From positions 55,244 through 119,243 of the forward strand of contig JAPLEV010000010.1 in NCBI GenBank assembly GCA_026391005.1: a stretch of 64,000 bases of DNA, given 5' to 3'. Positions 54,021 through 61,845 of the stretch are shown here, in pieces. Source of the DNA: Flavobacteriia bacterium. GTDB taxonomy: Bacteria > Bacteroidota > Bacteroidia > Flavobacteriales_D > Crocinitomicaceae. A model generated the notes under the pieces. The model was given only the letters and a program-made list of their open reading frames with translations. It was not told where the DNA came from and searched no databases. The stretch's first letter is position 1. The number at the start of each line of letters is the position of its first letter. The position numbers and the translations under genes are program-made.

Positions 54021-56939
54021 TTAAACGCTCGTCAAATAAGCATAAATTCCATCTTCTACGGTGGTGTTCATTTTGAAATCGATTTTTACAACGGAAACAT
54101 CATTGCCATTGTCATCTTGCATCATTGTTTCTTCGAAACTCTCATCGATTGGAGTGACATCTCCCATGAAGTAAAATTCTAAACCTTCATCATTACTTTT
54201 TTTAATGAATAATGGTAATCGCGTATTATTATTTATTGCGTTTCTTATTGCTATAACATCAGGACTCGTCAATCGTCTTTTATTTTTGGACATCCATTCA
54301 AATTTAGAAGGACTCACAAATTTATCTTCATACTTTGTTGTACTGGAAATATTCTCATTTTTTTTATAATTAACAAAAATAGGGCAGTTGCTTTTGTCTG
54401 AAGCAATGATATATCCACCTACGTTTTGTGCTAAGGGGTTTTGTGCCCAGTTTAGAATGCGGAAGACATCTTTACGAGTATATTTTTGGTACAATTCAAA
54501 ACCATCAATAAATTTTGTAGGCTTGTGTTTGGTATCGTAAGTTTTTATGGCAAATGCAATGTTATCCAATAAGAAATCTTTAAAAACATCCTGTTTCAAT
54601 AAAGAATGGAAGTCTTCCTCAATTATCAATTTTCCTTCTTCTTCTCGAATGATATTTAGCCCATAAATTTCGCGAGCAGATTTTAGTTTTTTGTCTTTGT
54701 TCTCTGTTACAAATTCAAAGTTCAAATTTCTCACACAAGAATTAAGGGTATTATCAGAAAGAATATAAGCGTATTTATTTTTTATTTGAGTTTTAAATTC
54801 ATTTAAATCAACGGATTGCTCGAGTAGTAAGTTTTTTAATAAAAGAGTTTCTTCTATGCGTTTTGAATTGTTAATTTCATTGGAAAAAAGCTCTAGTAAT
54901 TTCTTTTGTTTCTCATTAATACGACCGCTAAAACCTGCTTCTTGTCCTGCTATAAAATTGAAATAGGATTTAGAATAATTGACATACAATTGAGGGTCAC
55001 GTGAGCCATGGTCTATAAAATCAATCATCATTGGTATTCGTCCCATCTTACGCTTGAGTAAATTGTAATCCTGGACCAAATCTTTTTTCAACTGCATGTT
55101 CGCAGAGTCGATTGACTCAAAAATCTTGTCTTTAGAAATTCGATCGAAATTAATAGTTGAACACCCTGGAATTAAACTGCTTCCGCTAGCAATAAGTTTT
55201 CGTAAAGCATCTTTGTTGTATGATCTATCCCCGTAAAGTGCAATTGGAACTAAATAGTTGTTGTTGTAATTCCCAATGAAGTCGATTACTGTTAAGTAGT
55301 CTTTAGAATTAACTTTTCTTAAACCACGTCCCAATTGCTGAACAAATATGATGGCAGATTGTGTGGGCCGAAGCATAATGATTTGGTTCACACTTGGGAT
55401 ATCAATTCCTTCATTGAAAATATCCACGGTAAAAATGTAATCCAGTTTTTCCGATTTATTTTCGCTTTCTAATAAGTGAATCGATCTTTGACGTTCTGCT
55501 TCAGAACTATCACCTGTTAAAGCTACTGTTTGAAAACCACGATTATTAAATTCATTCGAGAGCTTAATTGAAATCTCATTGTTAGAGCAAAAAATTAATC
55601 CTCTAACATTCCCGTCATCACAGCCATAGCGTTTGGCAGTTTCGATAATCCGGTTAACGCGTTCTTTAGCGGTCAAGTGATTGAAATCTGTTAATTCATC
55701 CACTTCCTGATTATTTATTGTTAGGTCTGTGACTCCATAATAATGAAATGGGCTCAGCATTTCTTCCGCCAATGCCCTGTGTAAACGAATTTCGTAAGCA
55801 ATGTTGTTATCAAACATCTTGAAAATATCGTCACCATCAGTCCGTTCAGGAGTTGCTGTCATTCCTAAAAGAAACTTAGGTTTAAAATGATTCATTATTC
55901 GCTGATAAGAATCTGCTGCAGCACGATGCGTTTCATCAATTACTATATACTCAAAATGATTTGGCTCAAAATTGTTTAGATGATCTTGTTTTGAAATGGT
56001 TTGAATGGTTGAGAAAAGGTAATCCGCGTCCATTTCTTTTCGCTTACCTGAATAGATGCCCATTTTTATATCGGCACTCAATAAATTTTTAAATGTTTTC
56101 ATTGCTTCTTCCGCAATAGTTAAACGATGAACGATAAACAAGAACTTTTTTGGTTTTACCTTTTGAACATCAAATGCGGAAAGATATGTTTTACCTGTTC
56201 CAGTCGCAGAAATCAGTAAGGCTTTTGTCTTACCAATTGCTCTTAAATGTTCAAGATTAGCAAGCGCCTCTATTTGCATGAGGTTAGGAGTTACTTTTAA
56301 ATCTTCAAATGATTTTCTTCTCTCCTTTATTTCTCTTTCAAATTTGGTCCGTGCTCGCCAGAGTAAATCGTATTCAATTAAATATCCTTCTTCGACTTTT
56401 TGAGCGACTTCAAATTCTTGCCTAAATTCTTCTACAGCAACACCTATTAATTCACTCTGATCCGTTGCGGAAATCTTTAAATTCCATTCTTTATTAGTAC
56501 TTAATGCTGTTTGGGTAAGATTACTACTTCCAATGATTAAATCAAATACATTTCCTTTTCTGAACAAATAACCTTTCGAATGAAAATTACCTTCTGTTGC
56601 AATCCTTAATTCAATGTTCTTGAATTGCTTAATTCTTCGTAAGGCTTCAGGGTGCGTGAAGTTTAGATACTGCGAAGCTAGAATTTTTCCTTTGATATTG
56701 TTTTTCTCTAATTCAATGAGGGTATTCATCAATGCAGCAATTCCGCCAGTAGTAACAAAGGCAACTGAAAACCAAAATTCATCACATTGTTCCAATTCGC
56801 GAATAATAGTCGATAATACCTTTTTGCCTTGTTCTGAATTATTGGTTAATAATTCTGGTCGATACGCTTTATTGGATTGTATGAGTTGATCTACAAATCC
56901 AGTTTGAATACTATTAGAAAGCGATTGACGAATGTCCAT
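54021..56939 (-). CDS. PLD-helicase-DUF3427 protein (SF2 DNA/RNA helicase)
   Basis: 972 residues. The N-terminal phospholipase D-like nuclease domain (~20-185) has the HxK site HSKGYLFRKG and GSSNLT. An SF2 helicase follows (~220-560): Walker A LISATGTGKTYLS, DETH box VIDETHRAAADS, motif III GMTATPERTDG, motif V FTVDIFNEGIDIPS and motif VI QQLGRGLRK. The C-terminal ~400 residues match DUF3427 (DFIGNYNNNYLVP...GRIPMMIDFIDHGSRDPQLY...FKMNTTVEDGIYAYLTS). Such PLD-helicase proteins belong to widespread restriction-like or defence-associated families. The NUDIX gene ends 1 bp upstream, so the two are translated together. Confidence 0.9.
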   Translation of the reverse strand: MDIRQSLSNSIQTGFVDQLIQSNKAYRPELLTNNSEQGKKVLSTIIRELEQCDEFWFSVAFVTTGGIAALMNTLIELEKNNIKGKILASQYLNFTHPEALRRIKQFKNIELRIATEGNFHSKGYLFRKGNVFDLIIGSSNLTQTALSTNKEWNLKISATDQSELIGVAVEEFRQEFEVAQKVEEGYLIEYDLLWRARTKFEREIKERRKSFEDLKVTPNLMQIEALANLEHLRAIGKTKALLISATGTGKTYLSAFDVQKVKPKKFLFIVHRLTIAEEAMKTFKNLLSADIKMGIYSGKRKEMDADYLFSTIQTISKQDHLNNFEPNHFEYIVIDETHRAAADSYQRIMNHFKPKFLLGMTATPERTDGDDIFKMFDNNIAYEIRLHRALAEEMLSPFHYYGVTDLTINNQEVDELTDFNHLTAKERVNRIIETAKRYGCDDGNVRGLIFCSNNEISIKLSNEFNNRGFQTVALTGDSSEAERQRSIHLLESENKSEKLDYIFTVDIFNEGIDIPSVNQIIMLRPTQSAIIFVQQLGRGLRKVNSKDYLTVIDFIGNYNNNYLVPIALYGDRSYNKDALRKLIASGSSLIPGCSTINFDRISKDKIFESIDSANMQLKKDLVQDYNLLKRKMGRIPMMIDFIDHGSRDPQLYVNYSKSYFNFIAGQEAGFSGRINEKQKKLLELFSNEINNSKRIEETLLLKNLLLEQSVDLNEFKTQIKNKYAYILSDNTLNSCVRNLNFEFVTENKDKKLKSAREIYGLNIIREEEGKLIIEEDFHSLLKQDVFKDFLLDNIAFAIKTYDTKHKPTKFIDGFELYQKYTRKDVFRILNWAQNPLAQNVGGYIIASDKSNCPIFVNYKKNENISSTTKYEDKFVSPSKFEWMSKNKRRLTSPDVIAIRNAINNNTRLPLFIKKSNDEGLEFYFMGDVTPIDESFEETMMQDDNGNDVSVVKIDFKMNTTVEDGIYAYLTSV

Positions 56940-56940
56940 G

Positions 56941-57345
56941 TTATGAATTTATCAATTGCTCAACAATTGGTAGGTCGGCAGCAGCCCAATCAAGTGTTTC
57001 TAATTCAGAAACAGCAAGCCATTTGTAATCAATATGCTCAGATAAAAATACTTCGGTACTTAGACATTCAGAAATAAAGCTATGCATTGTTAAGTTGAAA
57101 TCAGGATACTCATGCTCCACTGTTTTAAGTTGCTCTCCAGGAATAATATCCATATTTAATTCTTCTTTTATTTCACGAATAATGGTTTGTTTTTTAGTCT
57201 CGCCATCTTCCATTTTTCCTCCTGGAAATTCAAATTTCTTAGAAATATATTCGAGTTTATTCTCACCGCGCTGCACGCATAATATTTTTTGATTGTGCAT
57301 AATAACTGCAGCAACAACTTCGACTTTTTTCTTCTGACTTTGCAT
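56941..57345 (-). CDS. NUDIX hydrolase (MutT-like)
   Basis: 134 residues, single Nudix domain. The box GGKMEDGETKKQTIIREIKEELN fits Gx5Ex7REUxEExGU closely, and the domain opens KVEVVAAVIMHNQKILCVQRGEN, as in MutT-type (deoxy)nucleoside triphosphatases. Pairing with a DUF3427 helicase 1 bp downstream argues for a joint role, perhaps hydrolysing a nucleotide signal or damaged nucleotide, rather than general sanitation. That is inference. Confidence 0.88.
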   Translation of the reverse strand: MQSQKKKVEVVAAVIMHNQKILCVQRGENKLEYISKKFEFPGGKMEDGETKKQTIIREIKEELNMDIIPGEQLKTVEHEYPDFNLTMHSFISECLSTEVFLSEHIDYKWLAVSELETLDWAAADLPIVEQLINS

Positions 57346-57385
57346 TGAAGCTAAGGTAATTAAATAATTGAAATGTGACTACTTT

Positions 57386-57703
57386 TTACTCCTCCTCCAT
57401 ATACCGAAACCCATTATTACTTGCAATCATCAGCATTGGTTCAATCGTTTCTCTGTATTTGTCTTTCGAGAAATCTAGTGTTGGGAAAATGGATAAATAA
57501 TCTTCTAGGAATTTATTTTTGGGGTTCAACTGTTTTACAATCTTAACTCCTTCTTTTTGAACTTCGAAAAAGTTATCAAAATAGCTGTCTAAATTCGGCA
57601 GTTTATCACTTTTTATGCTGTTAAAATTGGGGTCTGTACTTCCCTCAATACTTATCGATTGTACTTCTGGAAATAAACGTTGATAATGTGCTTTCCACTC
57701 CAT
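57386..57703 (-). CDS. Small unrecognised protein, first gene of the NUDIX-helicase unit
   Basis: 105 residues, not recognised. Mostly helical and charged, e.g. KLPNLDSYFDNFFEVQKEGVKIVKQLNPKNKFLEDYLS, with a C-terminal TIEPMLMIASNNGFRYMEEE. No signal peptide or membrane segment. It precedes the NUDIX gene by 40 bp on the same strand, so the three may form one operon; it could also be a truncated remnant. Confidence 0.5.
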   Translation of the reverse strand: MEWKAHYQRLFPEVQSISIEGSTDPNFNSIKSDKLPNLDSYFDNFFEVQKEGVKIVKQLNPKNKFLEDYLSIFPTLDFSKDKYRETIEPMLMIASNNGFRYMEEE

Positions 57704-57790
57704 TCTTGAATATCCACCTGCACTAGAACACTCTTTACAAGGAGACGAATTTGTGGAGCAATTTGAACTTGATAAAAGAGAATAAAAGTT

Positions 57791-57798
57791 TACCTTTG
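57791..57798 (+). promoter_or_regulatory. Putative -7 element (TACCTTTG) 4 nt before a 60-codon gene
   Basis: TACCTTTG, then AAAT, then the ATG at 57803. The exact 4-nt spacing shared with other genes here supports the small gene being real. Confidence 0.5.
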
Positions 57799-57802
57799 AA
57801 AT

Positions 57803-57985
57803 ATGAAAGCTATAACCAAACTTGATGATTTTTGGCTTATTCTAAAGATGTTAATGACAGCCTTTAGAAGTTTTAATTTATGGGAATCGTTTAAGGAATC
57901 TCCACTCTTATACGTTTCTTTAGCTTGTGTGGTATTAATTCTAATATTCATAGTTAGAGATTTAAAAGAGACTCACAAAGAATAA
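57803..57985 (+). CDS. Small single-pass membrane protein
   Basis: 60 residues with one strong membrane helix (PLLYVSLACVVLILIFIV, ~34-52) and a charged C-terminal tail (RDLKETHKE). The start is supported by the -7 box 4 nt upstream. No family recognised; it lies opposite to the small gene of the NUDIX unit. Confidence 0.55.
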   Translation: MKAITKLDDFWLILKMLMTAFRSFNLWESFKESPLLYVSLACVVLILIFIVRDLKETHKE

Positions 57986-58114
57986 AAGTTATTTTTACTT
58001 AAAAAAAGAGGTATAGCATAAAAGCATTCACGATGTTGAATCTCTTCACAGCCTCAAAATTTGCTAGAGAATTTAATTTTCCACTGGGGGCAGGTAATTT
58101 GAAAAAAACACACC

Positions 58115-58594
58115 TTACTTGCTGTTCTTAGATTTTAAAGTTACTTCTTTTGCATGTTTACCTACTAACCAATAATAGATGAGAATAAAGCTAAAAAACC
58201 CTAAATTTAAAAAAATATCATAAAGTGCATCGTCAAAACCAAAACCAATAGAAAGCATAACAAAGACAAAAATTGCGAGTAAAATAAATGGTGACAATCT
58301 TATACCAATTACCCAACTTAGCGAAAAATACCGTTGTAAAAAATAATTTCCATTTGAGCCACCATTTATTTTGAATATGTAATAAGTCCCGAGTATTGAA
58401 ATTCCAGATTCTATTATAGCCGAATAAACATCCCAAATATCGTTTTCAATTTGATGATAAAAAGGAAATGAAGTTAAAATATAAACGATAGAAGAACAAA
58501 TAGAAAACACGAAAATATATTTAAATTGATCGTTTTCAGAAACAGCATTATTAATTAAATCTTTTTTTAGATTGTCAATTTTCCAAAAGTACAT
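58115..58594 (-). CDS. Four-helix membrane protein, unknown family
   Basis: 159 residues with four predicted membrane segments (FKYIFVFSICSSIVYILTSF, IIESGISILGTYYIF, LSPFILLAIFVFVMLSIGFGF, LGFFSFILIYYWLVG). A cytoplasmic-looking N-terminus (KIDNLKKDLINNAVSEND) and basic C-terminus flank them. The overall pattern resembles small Yip1/DUF-type inner-membrane proteins, but I cannot assign it. It lies just outside the left inverted repeat of the 3-kb element. Confidence 0.6.
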   Translation of the reverse strand: MYFWKIDNLKKDLINNAVSENDQFKYIFVFSICSSIVYILTSFPFYHQIENDIWDVYSAIIESGISILGTYYIFKINGGSNGNYFLQRYFSLSWVIGIRLSPFILLAIFVFVMLSIGFGFDDALYDIFLNLGFFSFILIYYWLVGKHAKEVTLKSKNSK

Positions 58595-58659
58595 ACAAGT
58601 TGCTTTTTAGTTGGGATAAAAATTAAAAGTTTATTTATTAAGATGGTTTATTACTATAA

Positions 58660-58723
58660 CCCCCCCCCCTTATTTAGGACAGGGGTAATTCAAATATAGG
58701 TTTATTTTTGGTAATCGTATTAA
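58660..58723 (+). repeat. Left terminal inverted repeat of the 3-kb element
   Basis: C-run (10 C), TTATTTAGG, ACA, an unmatched 8 bases, then TCAAATATAG, TTTATTTT and GGTAATCGTATTAA. It matches the complement of 61599-61657 at roughly 80-85% by eye, with a short C-run length difference and one extra T. Confidence 0.75.
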
Positions 58724-58801
58724 TTGGATTAAAATATTTTCTCATACAAAATGACCTCGCCAAGCGGTTGACTTGAAATGTCAAACTATTTTTTGGGTAT
58801 G

Positions 58802-58860
58802 TTTTTTCATAACAATCATTAAATCACAAAAATCACAGTTCAGACACTTTTCCTGTTCAT
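58802..58860 (+). repeat. 59-bp direct repeat, left copy, flanking the GxxExxY gene
   Basis: Identical to 59395-59453 except for one base (AACAATCATT versus AACAATCTTT). It contains AAATCACAAAAATCACAG and ends CCTGTTCAT. Confidence 0.9.
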
Positions 58861-58876
58861 TCATCAACTGTCTGTA

Positions 58877-59296
58877 CTATGTTTGATTTGATTTTTGTGA
58901 TTCGGGTGATTTGTATTTTTTATTTGTTAATCGTTTAAAATTTAGACTATTTTCTCCAAAGTTAATTAGCAAACCAATTTCTAAATTGTATGCTTCCAAA
59001 TAATTAATGGCTTGAGCTAAATGAACATCTTCCAGCTTGGTTTTAGCTTTTAATTCCACTGAAATAACACCTTCCACCAAAAAATCAACTCGCCTTGTGC
59101 CAATCCGCTCTTTTCTGTAAAAAATAGGCATTTCAAATTCTCTACTAAATTCAATTTCCGCCAAATTCATTTCAATGGCTAATGCTCTTTGGTATATAAC
59201 TTCTTGAAATCCATTACCCAAAATTTTATGTACCTCCATTGAACACCCAATAATTTTGGAAGTTAATTCTGAATATTTATACGCTTCCTTTATCAT
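58877..59296 (-). CDS. GxxExxY protein (PD-(D/E)XK nuclease-like)
   Basis: 139 residues, full length for the family. The naming motif is GNGFQEVIYQRAL, and the nuclease-like core is VDFLVEGVISVELKAK (Asp, Glu-x-Lys) followed by AQAINYLEAYNLEIGLLINFGE. Biochemical function is not established; family members are scattered singly in Bacteroidota genomes. Here it is bracketed by nearly identical 59-bp direct repeats, as if it were a self-contained cassette. Confidence 0.88.
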   Translation of the reverse strand: MIKEAYKYSELTSKIIGCSMEVHKILGNGFQEVIYQRALAIEMNLAEIEFSREFEMPIFYRKERIGTRRVDFLVEGVISVELKAKTKLEDVHLAQAINYLEAYNLEIGLLINFGENSLNFKRLTNKKYKSPESQKSNQT

Positions 59297-59394
59297 ATTA
59301 AATTGACTGAATGGTGATTGATTTGATTTTTATGATTAGGATGATTTATTTTCTCCTCTAACGTATGAAAAAACTTTTCATTTCCTTTCTTCCT

Positions 59395-59453
59395 TTTTTT
59401 CATAACAATCTTTAAATCACAAAAATCACAGTTCAGACACTTTTCCTGTTCAT
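59395..59453 (+). repeat. 59-bp direct repeat, right copy
   Basis: 58 of 59 bases identical to 58802-58860, same orientation, 593 bp apart. Confidence 0.9.
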
Positions 59454-59504
59454 GTCTATCAAAAACCTCTCAGCCGGCCACAAAACCTAATCCTAAATAT
59501 GCTC

Positions 59505-60266
59505 TTATAAGCTGTTTTTGATTGTTTTGATAAAATCTCCAGTTACCTTTTTTATTTCTAAATATTTTTCTGACTTTTCATTGGTAGGTTCTTTCAAGTA
59601 TAAAGCTCTATTTATTTCAAGCATTATGGTCTGAACGTTTTTGTTCCTATTATAATGCTCCATTGGAACTATTGAGCCTTTGTATGGCCAATCAATTCCT
59701 AATGTGTAACCTGCATTTTCAAAGAATGATATTGACAAGTCAATTAAATTTTTTGGGGTATGAAAAGAATCAGTTCCGATATTAAAATCAGGTCGATTTG
59801 GATTTTTGTCTAGGCTTCTCTTTAAAGGATGGCTGGGATATGAATGACAATCTATAATCAAAGCCTTTCCAAAAAGATTCAATTGGTTATTTACTGCTTC
59901 ACTAAATTTATAATGATGTTTCCAGTAAAACTCATTCAAAACCCTTTCTTTTAATTCTGGTGTTACTCTTCTTATAACTTCTCCATCATCATTTTTCTCA
60001 TATAGAACGCCCATTCCAAATTGGGCCATGATTTCTTGTGCATCATCCGAGAATCTTTCGGCGTCGCAAAATATTCTAGAGAATTCCGCCTTTATCATTT
60101 CGTCATCAATGGAATAAAAAAGGTCATCAGTATACCAATCAGTTAACTTTAATATTTCTTTCGCTAAGGAATTTGCATCAACAAGATATCCCTCCATAGT
60201 AGGAATGTTTATTGATGAATGCGGTATGTGAAGTATAAGTTTTTTTTCCAAATTCATCACATCCAT
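59505..60266 (-). CDS. N-formylglutamate amidohydrolase-like metallohydrolase
   Basis: 253 residues of the FGase family: ILHIPHSSINIPTMEG near the N-terminus, CDAERFSDD, ALIIDCHSYPSHPL (metal-binding DxHS region), LGIDWPYKGSIVP and a C-terminal MLEINRALYL. The true family member HutG removes the formyl group in histidine degradation, but no hut genes are near, and relatives act on other N-acyl or amide substrates. It is the last gene of a four-gene unit, overlapping the previous frame by 10 bp; a second ATG three codons in (60257) is an alternative start. Lies within the inverted-repeat-bounded segment. Confidence 0.85.
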   Translation of the reverse strand: MDVMNLEKKLILHIPHSSINIPTMEGYLVDANSLAKEILKLTDWYTDDLFYSIDDEMIKAEFSRIFCDAERFSDDAQEIMAQFGMGVLYEKNDDGEVIRRVTPELKERVLNEFYWKHHYKFSEAVNNQLNLFGKALIIDCHSYPSHPLKRSLDKNPNRPDFNIGTDSFHTPKNLIDLSISFFENAGYTLGIDWPYKGSIVPMEHYNRNKNVQTIMLEINRALYLKEPTNEKSEKYLEIKKVTGDFIKTIKNSL

Positions 60267-60691
60267 TGTTTGATTCTTTGAAACACTTGCTCATTAGCAT
60301 TCCATCTTTGCAAGTTTAAGCTGTTCACGTGGCCCGACAGCATCGATTTTGAGATGATAAAATGTAAATGACCATCAGGGATGGGGTCAAGCACCGAATA
60401 CTTCGGGGAGATGCCGATGTGTGATGCCCCCAGAAATATCGGCAACCTGTGAGCTTCTTGCTCTGCAAACTCAGCCAGCGTTACCCTTTCCACCAAACCT
60501 TCGGGATAGTGGAAAGGGATTGGCGCTTCAACGCCGCCTTTCACAGGCCATTTCATCGTCAAATGTCCCCAAGTGGGATCTTTCATCATCCGGTAAAAAC
60601 ACTTTTTGGAAGTTTCAATGTTGTGAATCTCGCGTTCATTCAATGTTAGATCGCATCGATGCGTTCCAATTGATTTTTGTCCCTTAAACAA
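60257..60691 (-). CDS. Unrecognised protein, third gene of the FGase-like operon
   Basis: 144 residues, not recognised. It has several histidines and aromatic positions (GTHRCDLTLNEREIHNIETSKKCFYRMM, GHLTMKWPVKGG, LGASHIGISPKYSVLDPIPDGHLHFIIS) and no signal peptide or helix bundle. The DNA is visibly richer in G+C than its neighbours. Coupled by overlap to the genes on both sides (8 bp and 10 bp), which suggests the products work together. Confidence 0.62.
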   Translation of the reverse strand: MFKGQKSIGTHRCDLTLNEREIHNIETSKKCFYRMMKDPTWGHLTMKWPVKGGVEAPIPFHYPEGLVERVTLAEFAEQEAHRLPIFLGASHIGISPKYSVLDPIPDGHLHFIISKSMLSGHVNSLNLQRWNANEQVFQRIKQWM

Positions 60692-60929
60692 AGCTAATCA
60701 AGTTATTTCCCTCAACTTTTATTGAACTTGTAACTCCTTTATCGTTAGACGCTTTGTAGAGTGCAAGCAAACGAAGCCCTTGTTGATGAACACCAAATAA
60801 TCCGGTTTTTTTGGCGGAAATATTTGCGTTTTCAAGTTCTAAGTCGCTAAGTTTCATAAATTCATTGTAATAATTTATAAAAAAATCTTGATCCTCTTGT
60901 CGAGGGATGTATAGGTGTCCACTAATCAT
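60684..60929 (-). CDS. Unrecognised small protein, second gene of the FGase-like operon
   Basis: The open frame begins at 60983 inside the previous gene, but the ATG at 60929 (MISGHLYIPRQEDQDFF, 81 residues) leaves a 25-bp gap and is preferred. Helical centre (FINYYNEFMKLSDLELENANIS) and a beta-like C-terminal half (GLFGVHQQGLRLLALYKASN...SIKVEGNNLISF). No family recognised. Confidence 0.58.
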   Translation of the reverse strand: MISGHLYIPRQEDQDFFINYYNEFMKLSDLELENANISAKKTGLFGVHQQGLRLLALYKASNDKGVTSSIKVEGNNLISFV

Positions 60930-60954
60930 AGTTGTAAATTTTAATTGTAAAAGT

Positions 60955-61320
60955 TTAGGATAATTTATCAAGATGCTCAACACTTAGATGCTCAAGTTCA
61001 TTAGGTGAGAAGTTGAGCGGCCAGGGCATCATTAAGATAAATGATGCTTGAGATTGAATCATAAATGCCCCCTCATTCCTGTTTTTACTAATGGTAGCTC
61101 CAGAAAACCTTCCATCTTTTTTGAATTGAAGAACCATGCAATCGGATTGGTGGCTCAAATTCAAAAGCGTTGTCAATCCCTGGTGGTTTACCTCCATAAA
61201 AAGGGGTAATTCAATTGAGTAGGTTGGAAGCATCGCTTGGTTAGTAGTAACCTCCATCTTTTTTGCCTCTACAGGCAATGTTTTGCCATTTTTAAAATTT
61301 AAAACAACTGTTTTTTTCAT
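60955..61320 (-). CDS. Unrecognised protein, first gene of the FGase-like operon
   Basis: 121 residues. Starts with a short beta pair (MKKTVVLNFKNGKTLPVEAKKMEV) and contains hydrophobic strands (YSIELPLFMEVNHQGLTTLLNLSHQSDCMVLQFKKDGRFSGATIS, SFILMMPWPLNFSPNEL). No signal peptide. No family recognised; position at the head of the operon and a following 25-bp gap link it to the others. Confidence 0.58.
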   Translation of the reverse strand: MKKTVVLNFKNGKTLPVEAKKMEVTTNQAMLPTYSIELPLFMEVNHQGLTTLLNLSHQSDCMVLQFKKDGRFSGATISKNRNEGAFMIQSQASFILMMPWPLNFSPNELEHLSVEHLDKLS

Positions 61321-61845
61321 ACAAATAGTATTAATAATTAAATTAAATTATTTGTATTTCGATTAAAATTGGAAACCAACGTTAATTTTGACTTTAAAAG
61401 CCCGTATCGTTTTACCACCGCGGTGTCTTCACTCGGTTGGTACCATTTAAGGTTCGAAATACACGTCCAAATTAATAAAAATAACTAAAATGGTTACAAA
61501 AAATTACAAAAAATCCTAAGAAAATTATTGTTATTTCTAAATATAATTTTGTAACTATACTTGAATTTAATGGTTGGAATTTACTAATAGTAAAGTAGTT
61601 AATACGATTACCAAAATAAAACTATATTTGATTTGTAAGTGCCCTAAATAAGGGGGGTATAAGAAGAAAAATTAATTGTGCGGGAATACTGTAAGCAACT
61701 TTGCACGTTGTTTTTAATCCTATTATTTTTCTTTCAACTTGTTTTAAATCGAAGAGTACTTAAAAAGTAATAACGCTCTATGTTATTAAATTAAAATTCT
61801 TTAAAATATTCTTGATGATTAAGTTTAGAAAAGAAAGTTAAAACT
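61321..61845. other. Gene-free stretch upstream of the FGase-like operon
   Basis: About 525 bp without a supportable gene. It holds an unusually GC-rich island at ~61400-61470 with the palindrome CACCGCGGTG (61416-61425), then the right inverted repeat (61599-61657), then A/T-rich sequence. No good TAnnTTTG box was found for the operon. Confidence 0.5.
61599..61657 (-). repeat. Right terminal inverted repeat of the 3-kb element
   Basis: TTAATACGATTACC at the inner end, CTATATTTGA in the middle, CCTAAATAAGGGGGG at the outer end, complementary to the left repeat. TATAA follows directly. Confidence 0.75.

Larger units (their letters stand above)
58660..61657. mobile_element. Candidate mobile element (~3.0 kb) bounded by imperfect terminal inverted repeats and a 5-bp direct repeat
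   Basis: Both ends start with a C-run (outer side) and read inward CCCCTTATTTAGG...TCAAATATAG...TTTATTTT...GGTAATCGTATTAA. The pentamer TATAA lies immediately outside each end (58655-58659 and 61658-61662), as a target duplication would. Inside are a GxxExxY gene between 59-bp direct repeats, an N-formylglutamate amidohydrolase-like gene and three unknown genes. No transposase is encoded, so it would have to be moved in trans or be a relic. Confidence 0.55.

Noticed and set aside
58660..58669. C-run as an assembly error or phase-variable tract
   Set aside because: A shorter C-run occurs at the matching outer end of the right repeat, so it is part of the repeat; no coding frame is affected.
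61381..61470. A possible tRNA (GGTTCGAAATAC looks like a T-loop)
   Set aside because: No acceptor or anticodon stem can be built around it on either strand.
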